From: an uncultured Erysipelotrichaceae bacterium
Lineage (GTDB): Bacteria; Bacillota_I; Bacilli_A; Erysipelotrichales; Coprobacillaceae
DNA: 6,987 bases
Assembly: GCA_937917505.1 (NCBI GenBank)
Contig: CALDMQ010000279.1
Location: 1-6,987 of the forward strand
Direction of reading: 5' to 3'
The notes below the pieces were generated by a model that had not been told where the DNA came from, did not search any database, and saw only the letters and a list, made by a program, of their open reading frames with translations. The position numbers and the translations under genes were made by a program. This document shows positions 1 to 6,224 of this stretch, piece after piece (positions within the stretch are counted from its first letter, which is position 1; every line of letters starts with the position of its first letter).

Positions 1-1
1 T

Positions 2-202
2 ATACTCGCTATGAATAGCCATGGTAGAGATTATATTAGACATATCAAAAAATCTTGTCCTTATACAATTATTTCACGTTTTTCAAGTTATCAACATCCT
101 GCTTTAGATATCGAAAAGAAAGCAACACAATTACTTTCTTTAATTGATTCTTCAACCATACCAGAATATCAATATATCCCTTATATTCAAGAAAATAAAT
201 AG
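2..202 (+). CDS. tmcAL: tRNA(Met) cytidine acetate ligase TmcAL, C-terminal end (partial at window edge)
   Basis: The reading frame is already open at base 2, so this is the last 66 codons of a gene starting outside the window. The tail resembles the C-terminus of Bacillus YlbM/TmcAL as I remember it: an I-L-x-M start, a Gly-x-x-Tyr-x-x-x-x-Lys-Lys segment, then a Ser-Ser-x-x-His-Pro-Ala-Leu-Asp motif followed by Lys-Ala and Ser-Leu. TmcAL is a cytoplasmic enzyme of about 400 residues that activates acetate with ATP and makes N4-acetylcytidine at wobble position 34 of elongator tRNA-Met; its nucleotidyltransferase domain is N-terminal and not visible here. The first ATG in view (base 11) is internal, not the start. 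The TAG stop (200-202) overlaps the ribosome binding site of the next gene, so the two are probably co-transcribed. The family call rests on remembered sequence; only the tail can be judged. Confidence 0.8.
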   Translation: MLAMNSHGRDYIRHIKKSCPYTIISRFSSYQHPALDIEKKATQLLSLIDSSTIPEYQYIPYIQENK

Positions 203-207
203 GAGGT
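201..207 (+). promoter_or_regulatory. Ribosome binding site of the ThrE N-terminal-domain gene, overlapping the tmcAL stop
   Basis: AGGAGGT lies four bases upstream of the ATG at 212, a near-perfect Shine-Dalgarno sequence. Its first two bases are the last two of the tmcAL TAG stop, which suggests translational coupling and fixes the start of the downstream gene. Confidence 0.85.
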
Positions 208-211
208 CACT

Positions 212-967
212 ATGAATGAATTAGATATTGTCAACTATATCAACACCATCGGTTGTCTTTTATTAAAACACGGTGCAGAAATCTATAGAGTTGAAGAATC
301 TTTAACACGTATGTATGAAGGTCTAGGATATAAAGATGTAGAGGTCTTTGCTGTCCCAACATATTTCACAGTTTCCTTAACACTTAAAGACGGAACACCT
401 TATCATGCATCAAAAAGATCACGTTCTAATCGTGTCCATCTTGATCATTTATTTGAACTCAATAATTTAGTTAGACAAATCAGTAATAATGAATTAACTT
501 TTGAAGACATTGAAACAGCTATCAATAAAATAACAAACGAAAAATTAAATCTTCCTTATATTCTTATTGGCTATATTGTTTCAGCTGCTATGTTTTGCGT
601 TTTCTTTGGTGGTGGCATTAAGGAAATGCTTGTTTCTGCAATGATCGGATATGTTCTTTATCATTTTATTTATTTATTAGAAAAATTAAATATCAATAGT
701 ATTGTCAGAACCATTCTTTCAAGCATTGTTCTTTCCTCAATTGCAATTATTACATTTCGCTTTCACCTTGTGCAAAACACACAATCAATTATTACAGGAA
801 CGTTAATGTTATTAGTTCCTGGTATCGCTATTACAAATAGCTTAAGAGATATTATGAGTGGCGATTTCGTTTCAGGAGTTTCACGTATGGCTGAAGCTAT
901 TTTAATTGCTGCTAGTATCGCTATTGGTGTTGGAGCAACTCTCATGATTTTAGGGGGTGTCGCATAA
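212..967 (+). CDS. Threonine/serine exporter family protein, N-terminal-domain subunit (DUF1212/ThrE, YjjP-like)
   Basis: This 251-aa protein is a membrane subunit of a split ThrE-type exporter. Residues 1-110 are soluble and carry the family signature: His20-Gly-Ala-Glu-Ile-Tyr-Arg-Val-Glu near the N-terminus, then a Val-x-Val-Phe-Ala-Val-Pro-Thr strand around 43-50 and Ser-Lys-Arg-Ser-Arg-Ser near 67-72. From about 114 onward there are five or so hydrophobic helices, including the conserved Leu-Val-Pro-Gly-Ile stretch (201-205) followed by Asp213, Gly217-Asp218 and Arg225. In Corynebacterium ThrE this half is fused to the partner encoded next; E. coli has the same split as YjjP/YjjB, reported to export succinate. 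The substrate here could therefore be threonine/serine or a dicarboxylate and cannot be read from sequence. The start is fixed by the strong ribosome binding site at 201-207. The stop overlaps the next start as TAATG, so the two subunits should be made together. Confidence 0.9.
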   Translation: MNELDIVNYINTIGCLLLKHGAEIYRVEESLTRMYEGLGYKDVEVFAVPTYFTVSLTLKDGTPYHASKRSRSNRVHLDHLFELNNLVRQISNNELTFEDIETAINKITNEKLNLPYILIGYIVSAAMFCVFFGGGIKEMLVSAMIGYVLYHFIYLLEKLNINSIVRTILSSIVLSSIAIITFRFHLVQNTQSIITGTLMLLVPGIAITNSLRDIMSGDFVSGVSRMAEAILIAASIAIGVGATLMILGGVA

Positions 968-1422
968 TGGAAGCATTTATTCAATGCGGAAGTGCTTTTA
1001 TAGGGTGTTTAGGTTTCTCTTTGATTTTTAGAGTGCACAAGCATTTAAGATTTGCAATTGTCGGTTCTGTCATAGGAACAATCGGTTGGTTAATTTATTT
1101 GATATGTAACCCATTAAATAATGCTGTTATACAAAGTTTCATTGCAATGATTGGTGTCTCTTTTATGGCAGAAATAATGGCAAGAGTTTATAAAGCCCCT
1201 GCCACTATATTTATTATGATTGGTTTTTTCCCATTAGTACCTGGAAGTGGTATTTATTATACAATGCTATATGCTGTTCAAGGACAACAAGCTCTTTTTG
1301 CAGATTCCTTGCTTACAACACTTGGTATTGGCATTGCTATAGCATTAGCTATCTTGATTATGTCAACCGTTTTCCAAGTTTATCGTCGTATTAAAAATAA
1401 AGATTATTTAGAAGCACAATAA
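967..1422 (+). CDS. Threonine/serine exporter family protein, C-terminal-domain subunit (ThrE_2/DUF3815, YjjB-like)
   Basis: This 151-aa, almost entirely hydrophobic protein is the partner subunit of the preceding ThrE-type gene. I count four to five membrane helices, roughly 8-22, 29-47, 53-70, 79-105 and 115-138. The diagnostic motif is Pro78-Ala-Thr-x-Phe followed by Pro89-Leu-Val-Pro-Gly-Ser-Gly-Ile-Tyr-Tyr-Thr-Met (to 100), the signature of the ThrE_2 domain. The length matches stand-alone YjjB-type proteins (about 150-160 aa). The C-terminal tail (140-151) is basic and cytoplasmic by the positive-inside rule. The ATG shares its A with the TAA stop of the upstream gene (TAATG at 965-969), a classic translation-reinitiation arrangement, so equal subunit amounts are likely. 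The stop codon sits in the loop of an intrinsic terminator that ends the cluster. Substrate is not assignable. Confidence 0.9.
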   Translation: MEAFIQCGSAFIGCLGFSLIFRVHKHLRFAIVGSVIGTIGWLIYLICNPLNNAVIQSFIAMIGVSFMAEIMARVYKAPATIFIMIGFFPLVPGSGIYYTMLYAVQGQQALFADSLLTTLGIGIAIALAILIMSTVFQVYRRIKNKDYLEAQ

Positions 1423-1436
1423 CGTGCTTTTTATTT
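1412..1436 (+). terminator. Intrinsic terminator of the tmcAL-thrE cluster
   Basis: A 6-bp stem AAGCAC (1412-1417) / GTGCTT (1424-1429) with a 6-nt loop is followed by a T-rich tract (TTTATTTT). The TAA stop at 1420-1422 lies in the loop. On the opposite strand the hairpin is not followed by a clean T run, so it should work mainly for + transcripts; it may weakly stop the convergent - gene, whose stop is at 1437-1439. Confidence 0.7.
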
Positions 1437-2261
1437 TTATTGATTATAGTTTTCTTTGATTTCTTTGTAAAAAAGATATTTTGACAATTCAAATCTTGCT
1501 CTAAAGATTTCAATATATAAAAACAAAGAACTAACCATACAAAACAACATACAAAATTCATTTAAAGATCCAATAGACAATAATAAGAATCCAGTAACTA
1601 ACCAATAAGTCATATACCTCAAGCTATAAGACAAACACAAACCAAAGTATTGAAATATATGATCTTTCATCATTTTCACTGATAATACAAAAGATTCACT
1701 CCAAGAATAATCTTCTAATTCCATAATATAAGGAACACCCATTAACAATCCACTTATAACTAAATAAACAAGAGCACATAATCCAATATTCAAAAGAATT
1801 TCTACATTATTTAAAATAATTGTTACTTTTGCAAGTTGAGGAATTAAGAAATCACTTTGAAGTAACATATTTCCTAATTCTCCAACAAGCTCCCACGAAA
1901 CCATAGAAAATTTATCTCTTATAATACTTAGTGTCGGAATTGCACAAATCATCATCATTATTGTCACAACCCCTTTCTTTACCAAGTATACCGGAGCTAC
2001 TCTTGGAAAGTTCAAAATACCTATCAAAGAATCTTTATAACTTAAAATCGGTTTTTCTTCATCTATCAATCTTATAGAATGTTTCACATATCCATGTGAT
2101 AAAGGCGATAAAAATAAAGACACAAAGAAAGAAAAGAAACCATCTCTTAGATACTGCGCTAATAAACTCACATAGCCTACAAGAAAATATTCAGATAATA
2201 TAGATTCTCTATTTTCTTTATAAACTTGGTTCGATTTTTTCTTCATCTCTCTTAGTGTCAT
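1437..2261 (-). CDS. DUF975-like multi-pass membrane protein, function unknown
   Basis: This 274-aa integral membrane protein has about five or six hydrophobic segments, roughly at residues 21-56, 86-112, 152-178, 203-230 and 235-252. It resembles the DUF975 family in layout: a charged N-terminus (Leu3-Arg-Glu-Met-Lys-Lys-Lys-Ser) that looks like a short amphipathic helix, a Pro53-x-x-x-Gly57 motif after the first membrane segment, an aromatic loop (Tyr75 to Phe85), and a Trp187-Ser-Glu-Ser-x-x-x-Ser-x-x-Met-Met-Lys segment before a late membrane helix. DUF975 has no established biochemical role, so none is given. The start is supported by AGAGGG (2268-2273) six bases upstream and by a TATAAT box at 2286-2291. 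It stands alone: a terminator precedes it and it converges on the exporter gene. Family assignment is moderate because DUF975 is poorly conserved. Confidence 0.75.
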   Translation of the reverse strand: MTLREMKKKSNQVYKENRESILSEYFLVGYVSLLAQYLRDGFFSFFVSLFLSPLSHGYVKHSIRLIDEEKPILSYKDSLIGILNFPRVAPVYLVKKGVVTIMMMICAIPTLSIIRDKFSMVSWELVGELGNMLLQSDFLIPQLAKVTIILNNVEILLNIGLCALVYLVISGLLMGVPYIMELEDYSWSESFVLSVKMMKDHIFQYFGLCLSYSLRYMTYWLVTGFLLLSIGSLNEFCMLFCMVSSLFLYIEIFRARFELSKYLFYKEIKENYNQ

Positions 2262-2285
2262 AACAATCCCTCTTTAATGATACAC

Positions 2286-2291
2286 ATTATA
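2286..2291 (-). promoter_or_regulatory. Probable -10 box of the DUF975-like gene
   Basis: Read on the - strand this is a perfect TATAAT, about 24 bases upstream of the ATG at 2261, predicting a leader of roughly 18 nt with an AGAGGG ribosome binding site. No good -35 hexamer is visible at 17 bp; that position falls in the T-rich tail of the upstream terminator (TTTTCT). The call rests on the -10 box and spacing only. Confidence 0.5.
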
Positions 2292-2302
2292 CACAAAACA
2301 AC

Positions 2303-2331
2303 AAAAAAAGAAAAGAGTTATCTAAACTCTT
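2303..2331 (-). terminator. Intrinsic terminator after mnmM
   Basis: On the - strand a 7-bp perfect stem AAGAGTT / AACTCTT (plus-strand 2325-2331 and 2313-2319) with a 5-nt loop is followed by TTCTTTTTTT (2312-2303). The mnmM stop codon (2330-2332) lies at the base of the stem. It ends the radical SAM-mnmM unit and separates it from the DUF975-like gene. Confidence 0.85.
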
Positions 2332-2851
2332 AACGTCTTTCAATCTCAATCACATATGGAGATTTATTTTTATTTAACATACGATAACTCGATACATTAT
2401 ACATATGCGTATCAAGCGAAGAAACATATTCATCTATCCATCGGCTTTCTTCATAACCTTCTTGATGACCAGGATACACAACAAGAAACAAAGCTTTTTT
2501 GAACATAGACATAGCTTTTTCAATAGCTATTTTTGTCGTTGGCAAAAGTGTTGTTATCATATGATCTTCTAAAGGCAAATAACCCAAATTAAAAACACCA
2601 ATATCAAAACAAGTTAAATAACAATCAATATTTTCATGGCCATCTAATATCAAATGCACATTCTTTACTTCACCAATTCTCTTTTTTGTATTCTCTAATG
2701 CTTTTTCTTGTATATCAAAAGCATAAACTTCATCAAAACAAGTCATCAAAAACGCTGTATCATGTCCATTTCCCATAGTCATATCCACTGCCACATGACG
2801 AGATGAATAAGACAATATTCTTTGATGAACATAGTCAACCATTGTTAACAT
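2330..2851 (-). CDS. mnmM: tRNA 5-(aminomethyl)uridine wobble methyltransferase MnmM (YtqB family, class I SAM-dependent)
   Basis: This 173-aa protein matches the YtqB/MnmM family, once called 'rRNA methylase', which completes mnm5(s2)U at tRNA position 34 by methylating the 5-aminomethyl intermediate in many Gram-positive bacteria. Visible motifs are the SAM-binding motif I Asp23-Met-Thr-Met-Gly-Asn-Gly-His-Asp-Thr (to 32), the motif II acid in Tyr43-Ala-Phe-Asp46-Ile-Gln, the family signature Phe87-Asn-Leu-Gly-Tyr-Leu-Pro (to 93), a Thr-Thr pair near 100, and Tyr126-Pro-Gly-His-Gln-Glu-Gly (to 132). Length is close to that of B. subtilis YtqB. The start at Met1 is preferred over Met4 because AAGGAG (2858-2863) is ideally spaced for it. 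It lies 11 nt after the radical SAM gene, whose stop codon touches this ribosome binding site, so the pair is co-transcribed. MnmM is cytoplasmic and depends on MnmE/MnmG, which are not in this window. Confidence 0.9.
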   Translation of the reverse strand: MLTMVDYVHQRILSYSSRHVAVDMTMGNGHDTAFLMTCFDEVYAFDIQEKALENTKKRIGEVKNVHLILDGHENIDCYLTCFDIGVFNLGYLPLEDHMITTLLPTTKIAIEKAMSMFKKALFLVVYPGHQEGYEESRWIDEYVSSLDTHMYNVSSYRMLNKNKSPYVIEIERR

Positions 2852-2862
2852 ACAATTCTCCT

Positions 2863-4488
2863 TTACTGATAAATATTCATATCACATTGATAATCTTTAT
2901 AAATCACAACTAAATATCCAAGACTTATTTTTTCCACAATAGCATAGCGGAATAATAATTCTTGATTTAAAGAATACTTATCCACAAGATAGCGAATCGC
3001 ATCTTTTCTTTCTTGAGTAGTAAGTGTTTGTTTATACCATTTTTTAGGTTTCACTTTAAATTGAGAAAGATAATCTTGGATTAGCAACTCGTGTTTTTCT
3101 TGACTATTTAAATAATTATCCAGATAACAATAAAGTTCATCTAACTGATAACCAATTGTTTTATATTGATGGTCTTGATAAAAACATCCTAACTGATAAA
3201 AGAAATCAAACGCTGAATCTACTTCTTCCATCACACATTTCATTGTTTTTGTAAAACGACCACTATTCCAATATTTTTCTAACATATCTTCTGCTAAATG
3301 AATTTTTTTAACATCATCTCGAGATAACCATTTGTTTTCAATCATTTCATAAGGTGGTTCGTTTTGATAAATATAACCATATTCATCAGCATCTTTTCTT
3401 AAATTTGTACCTCTCAACAATTTTAAAAATCCAAGTTGTAATTCTTTAGCCCGAAAAGCAAAAACATCATCAAACGATTGTTGGAATCTTTCATATGTTT
3501 CATAAGGTAATCCCGCAATGAGATCCAAATGTAAATCACATTTTCCATCGTCCATTAATTGTTTCACAACCGCACTTAACCTTTCAAAATTTTGAATTCT
3601 TTTCACTGCTTTATTTGTTGGTTCATAAGTGGATTGAATTCCAATCTCAAAACGCAACAATCCTTTTGGTGCATAATCTCTAATAAAGTCAATAATAGGT
3701 TGTTGTAAAACATCAGCATTGATTTCAAATTGATACTGTTGCCCTTCACGATAATTTTCAAAAATGTATCCCAAAATCATAAGTGCATGATTTACACGGG
3801 CATTAAAACTACGATCCAAGAATTTAATTATTTTCGCTTGACTATGACAAATGATATCAAGTTGTTTTTTTAAATACTCCTCACTAAAAAAACGTAATCC
3901 TTTTTCTAATGAAGATAAACAATATTGACATTGAAAAGGACAACCACGACTCGATTCAAAATAAATAATTCTTTGAGCCATTGTCTTTTGATCTTCGGGT
4001 AAGTTATAAGGAGAATCTAAACTTTCTATATAATCTAAATCCACTGTTGCGACAACTGGAGAAATATGTGTTTTATCACTTACTCCTTCAATATCTACTT
4101 TTTCTTTTTTCTCTAAAGCACTTAATAACTCTCCAAAAACAATTTCCCCTTCTCCACTAATCACATAATCAATAGCATCATATTTTAAAAAATGTTGTGC
4201 TTCATAAGTCACTTCAGGTCCACCTAAGATAATTATCAAGTGAGGTGCATATTGTTTGAGCTTTTGACAAATTTCTAAAATATGATCAATATTCCAAATA
4301 TAACAAGAAAATGCAATCACATCTAAATTCATAGATAATAAATCATTAACAATATGTTCCTCGTTATCTTTAATTGTATATTCTTTAAAAGAAACATCAT
4401 GTTTATTTTTGGTTTGGACATATAATAATATTAATGATAATGATGTATGTATAAACTTTGAATTTAATGTTGTTATTAATGTTTTCAT
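2863..4488 (-). CDS. Radical SAM protein with N-terminal B12-binding-like domain and DUF4080-type C-terminus
   Basis: This 541-aa protein has three parts. Residues 1-130 are a Rossmann-like cobalamin-binding-type domain, with Asn9-x-Lys-Phe-Ile-His-Thr-Ser-Leu, Phe60-Ser-Cys-Tyr-Ile-Trp-Asn, Gly89-Gly-Pro-Glu-Val and Gly112-Glu-Gly-Glu. Residues about 170-390 are a radical SAM core, with the 4Fe-4S cysteines Cys183, Cys187 and Cys190 (CxxxCxxC) after Glu-Ser-Ser-Arg-Gly. The last 150 residues fit the DUF4080 region found with this architecture. The Asp-x-His-x-x-Gly motif that binds cobalamin base-off is not seen in the N-terminal domain, so B12 use is uncertain. No reaction is established for this family as far as I know, and substrate cannot be read from sequence. 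Start: AGGAGA (4493-4498) four bases before the ATG. It forms a two-gene unit with mnmM, which could hint at nucleic-acid modification (inference). A terminator hairpin sits directly upstream, leaving no room for an ordinary promoter. Confidence 0.88.
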   Translation of the reverse strand: MKTLITTLNSKFIHTSLSLILLYVQTKNKHDVSFKEYTIKDNEEHIVNDLLSMNLDVIAFSCYIWNIDHILEICQKLKQYAPHLIIILGGPEVTYEAQHFLKYDAIDYVISGEGEIVFGELLSALEKKEKVDIEGVSDKTHISPVVATVDLDYIESLDSPYNLPEDQKTMAQRIIYFESSRGCPFQCQYCLSSLEKGLRFFSEEYLKKQLDIICHSQAKIIKFLDRSFNARVNHALMILGYIFENYREGQQYQFEINADVLQQPIIDFIRDYAPKGLLRFEIGIQSTYEPTNKAVKRIQNFERLSAVVKQLMDDGKCDLHLDLIAGLPYETYERFQQSFDDVFAFRAKELQLGFLKLLRGTNLRKDADEYGYIYQNEPPYEMIENKWLSRDDVKKIHLAEDMLEKYWNSGRFTKTMKCVMEEVDSAFDFFYQLGCFYQDHQYKTIGYQLDELYCYLDNYLNSQEKHELLIQDYLSQFKVKPKKWYKQTLTTQERKDAIRYLVDKYSLNQELLFRYAIVEKISLGYLVVIYKDYQCDMNIYQ

Positions 4489-4492
4489 ATAA

Positions 4493-4498
4493 TCTCCT
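4493..4498 (-). promoter_or_regulatory. Ribosome binding site of the radical SAM gene, abutting the vanY terminator
   Basis: AGGAGA on the - strand is four bases from the ATG at 4488. It begins immediately after the T run of the vanY terminator hairpin, so transcripts reaching this site from vanY must have read through that terminator. Confidence 0.8.
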
Positions 4499-4530
4499 AA
4501 AAAATAATCTAGGGAATCCCTAGATTATTT
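4499..4530 (-). terminator. Strong intrinsic terminator after vanY
   Basis: A 13-bp perfect inverted repeat (4502-4514 with 4518-4530, arms containing AATAATCTAGGG) has a 3-nt loop and on the - strand runs into six Ts (4504-4499). The vanY stop codon (4525-4527) is inside the stem. On the + strand the T run is short, so it points mainly leftward. It lies only 13 nt before the start of the radical SAM gene and may also act as an attenuator or RNA-processing and stability element for it. Confidence 0.88.
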
Positions 4531-5772
4531 ATCTTCTTTAATTTGTGGAATAACACCTTCGTTTAAACAATATTCTTCTAATGTCCAATTATTTTCATAA
4601 ACTTTTTTCGCAGCATTTTTTCCAACATATCTAAAATGCCATGGCTCATGTTTAATTCCAGTGATATTTGATCTTCCCTGAGGATATCTTAAAATAAATC
4701 CATACTTATGTGCATTTTTTAATACCCATTGATATTCTGGGGTATCACCAAAAACAAGTTTTTCACCTTTAATAACACTTTCACTTGTTAAATCAACACC
4801 CAAACCAGTTTGATGCTCGCTTGAACCAGGTTTAGCTACTAAACTAGACGCTGTGATTTCATCATACTTTTTAAAGTAATCATCATAAATTGTTTTTTGA
4901 CTTTTATAAGAACGATACGCACTATTCACAACTAATGAATACCCTTCTTTTTTTGCATCATTATACATAGCAATCAATGCATCTGCAGCTTCTTTTCTTA
5001 ATTTTGGATTATTACAATCAGGTGCAATTGGCATTTGTGGTGTTATTAAATCTTTTGGTTCATATGAAGATGACATATTAAATCCTGGCTTAACCAAAGA
5101 TAATAAATCATCTGGATTTTGAATTATATAATTTTTATTCACTTTATTGTTTGAATCAATAAATGGATATGAAGTAATCAATACTGCATAATCATAGTTA
5201 TGATTTTTATCATAAGCTTTGATATAGTCTTCCATATCTGTAAAGATAAAACCATTCACTTTCATATATGGCTCCATATCAGCATATCCATACTTTTTAT
5301 CAATGATATATTGCAAATCAGTTGTAGAAGCTGTTTTTAATACATTCCAAATTTGTTCTTGTGTATAACTCATCGCTTCTAATTTAGGTACATAATTTGT
5401 ATACATGTCATTGATTGTTGTAACAACTGTTTTAATTTCTATATCTTTATGTGTTGATAGATATTTTTCATATTCATCATAATATGTATAATGCTCACTA
5501 TGATCAATCCATTCACTAATATGTTCAATTTTGTCATGTTCTAAAATTTCATCTACCGCTTTAGATTCTAATGATAAAATTTGATTTTGTTGTCCAAAAG
5601 AATATCCCTTAAATAAAAGTTGAATTCTTGACAAATTGAACCACACTAAAATTCCTAATACCAAGATAACTCCAACAAAAATAACAGCAATTCTATCCCA
5701 ACGTATCTTTTTTCTTCTTGAAGAAGAATATGAACTATAATATGTATATCTTTTCCCACGATTAAATCTCAT
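4525..5772 (-). CDS. Membrane-anchored D-alanyl-D-alanine carboxypeptidase, VanY type (peptidase M15B)
   Basis: This 415-aa protein has a short, basic, Tyr/Ser-rich cytoplasmic tail (1-26), one membrane anchor (about 27-47) and a large extracellular part. The C-terminal domain (about 240-405) is an M15B/VanY zinc peptidase that removes the terminal D-Ala from peptidoglycan stem pentapeptides. Visible active-site elements: Ser284-Ala-Tyr-Arg287-Ser substrate-binding motif, zinc ligands in Ser318-Glu-His320-x-x-Gly-x-x-x-Asp327, and His375-Glu376-Pro-Trp-His379, giving the catalytic Glu376 and third zinc ligand His379. All key residues are present, so it should be active. No signal peptidase site is obvious, so it likely stays anchored. 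Residues about 60-240 match no domain I recognise. No vanA/B-type resistance genes are nearby, so a housekeeping cell-wall role is more likely than glycopeptide resistance. Start: GTGAGGT (5780-5786) seven bases upstream. It is divergent from the small membrane protein gene and has its own terminator. Confidence 0.9.
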   Translation of the reverse strand: MRFNRGKRYTYYSSYSSSRRKKIRWDRIAVIFVGVILVLGILVWFNLSRIQLLFKGYSFGQQNQILSLESKAVDEILEHDKIEHISEWIDHSEHYTYYDEYEKYLSTHKDIEIKTVVTTINDMYTNYVPKLEAMSYTQEQIWNVLKTASTTDLQYIIDKKYGYADMEPYMKVNGFIFTDMEDYIKAYDKNHNYDYAVLITSYPFIDSNNKVNKNYIIQNPDDLLSLVKPGFNMSSSYEPKDLITPQMPIAPDCNNPKLRKEAADALIAMYNDAKKEGYSLVVNSAYRSYKSQKTIYDDYFKKYDEITASSLVAKPGSSEHQTGLGVDLTSESVIKGEKLVFGDTPEYQWVLKNAHKYGFILRYPQGRSNITGIKHEPWHFRYVGKNAAKKVYENNWTLEEYCLNEGVIPQIKEDK

Positions 5773-5798
5773 TTGTATAACCTCACTTTAATAATTTA

Positions 5799-5827
5799 TT
5801 TATACCATATATCACTTTATAATTCTA
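5799..5827 (-). promoter_or_regulatory. Probable promoter of vanY
   Basis: On the - strand TATAAA (5804-5799) is preceded by TGG, giving an extended -10 (TGnTATAAA). A weak -35 candidate, TAGAAT, lies 17 bp upstream (5827-5822). This predicts a leader of about 20 nt containing the GTGAGGT ribosome binding site. The extended -10 and spacing support the call; the -35 does not. Confidence 0.5.
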
Positions 5828-5861
5828 CATAATCTCTCTTATTTTTCTTACAAATTGATAT

Positions 5862-5889
5862 TTGATTGCATTTACCCTTTAAATATGTT
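5862..5889 (+). promoter_or_regulatory. Possible sigma-A promoter of the small membrane protein gene
   Basis: TTGATT (5862-5867) and TATGTT (5884-5889) are separated by 16 bp and lie about 37 bases before the ATG at 5926. Both hexamers match the consensus at four of six positions. An alternative -35, TTGATA (5855-5860), overlaps this stretch. In AT-rich DNA such matches are frequent, so this is tentative. Confidence 0.35.
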
Positions 5890-5911
5890 ATTTTAATTGT
5901 CGTATCGTATA

Positions 5912-5918
5912 AAGGAGG
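5912..5918 (+). promoter_or_regulatory. Ribosome binding site that fixes the start of the small membrane protein
   Basis: AAGGAGG lies seven bases before the ATG at 5926, an ideal Shine-Dalgarno arrangement. It argues against the longer in-frame reading from a TTG at 5866, which would place this site inside the coding region and has no comparable signal of its own. Confidence 0.85.
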
Positions 5919-5925
5919 TTACTCT

Positions 5926-6201
5926 ATGCATTTTTGTATTTGTGTATTTATTGCATTGATTTGTTTAGTTACAGCTGTTTTATTTACTGAAGTATTCCCT
6001 AAATGGTTCAAAGCTATTTTAGCAATACTAGGTTCATTCACTTCTGGGTGGGCAATTTCAATCTTAATCAGAAAAATCGCTGAATGGAGTGGAGCTTATA
6101 GTAAACCCGAATTAATGCCAGTAGGATTAATTGCAGCAGGTATTATTTTAATCCTTGTTATTATTGTAACAATGATTTTAAAGAAAACGAAAGCAAAATA
6201 A
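5926..6201 (+). CDS. Small membrane protein of unknown function, 91 aa, three predicted helices
   Basis: I do not recognise this protein. It has three hydrophobic segments, roughly residues 3-24, 29-47 and 65-85. A short polar loop (48-62, Arg/Lys then Glu-Trp-Ser-Gly-Ala-Tyr-Ser-Lys-Pro-Glu) lies between the second and third, and the basic tail ends Lys-Lys-Thr-Lys-Ala-Lys, likely cytoplasmic. The Cys pair near the N-terminus (residues 4 and 6) is not in a lipobox context. The frame is open further upstream to a TTG at 5866, but the strong AAGGAGG decides for the ATG at 5926. It is divergent from vanY across about 150 bases and ends before a hairpin-rich 3' region with its own terminator, so it is a single-gene unit. 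The strong initiation signals and clean hydrophobic periodicity make it a real gene; no function can be given. Confidence 0.75.
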   Translation: MHFCICVFIALICLVTAVLFTEVFPKWFKAILAILGSFTSGWAISILIRKIAEWSGAYSKPELMPVGLIAAGIILILVIIVTMILKKTKAK

Positions 6202-6224
6202 TAAAACGAAGGTATCATTGATCA

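Noticed and set aside
763..984. A 73-codon open frame on the - strand inside the ThrE-type exporter genes
   Set aside because: It is antisense to well-recognised coding sequence of two exporter subunits, has no family resemblance, and its position is explained as a shadow of the real frame.
1412..1429. Bidirectional terminator serving the DUF975-like gene as well
   Set aside because: Read on the - strand the stem is followed by TCTAAATAAT rather than a T run, so efficient termination in that direction is doubtful.
4525..5772. Glycopeptide (vancomycin) resistance determinant
   Set aside because: The VanY-type fold alone does not confer resistance, and no ligase, dehydrogenase, dipeptidase or VanRS-like regulator genes are present. 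A housekeeping wall role is more likely.
5866..5925. A 20-codon N-terminal extension of the small membrane protein from a TTG start
   Set aside because: It has no good ribosome binding site, and the ideal AAGGAGG lies inside it, correctly spaced for the ATG at 5926.
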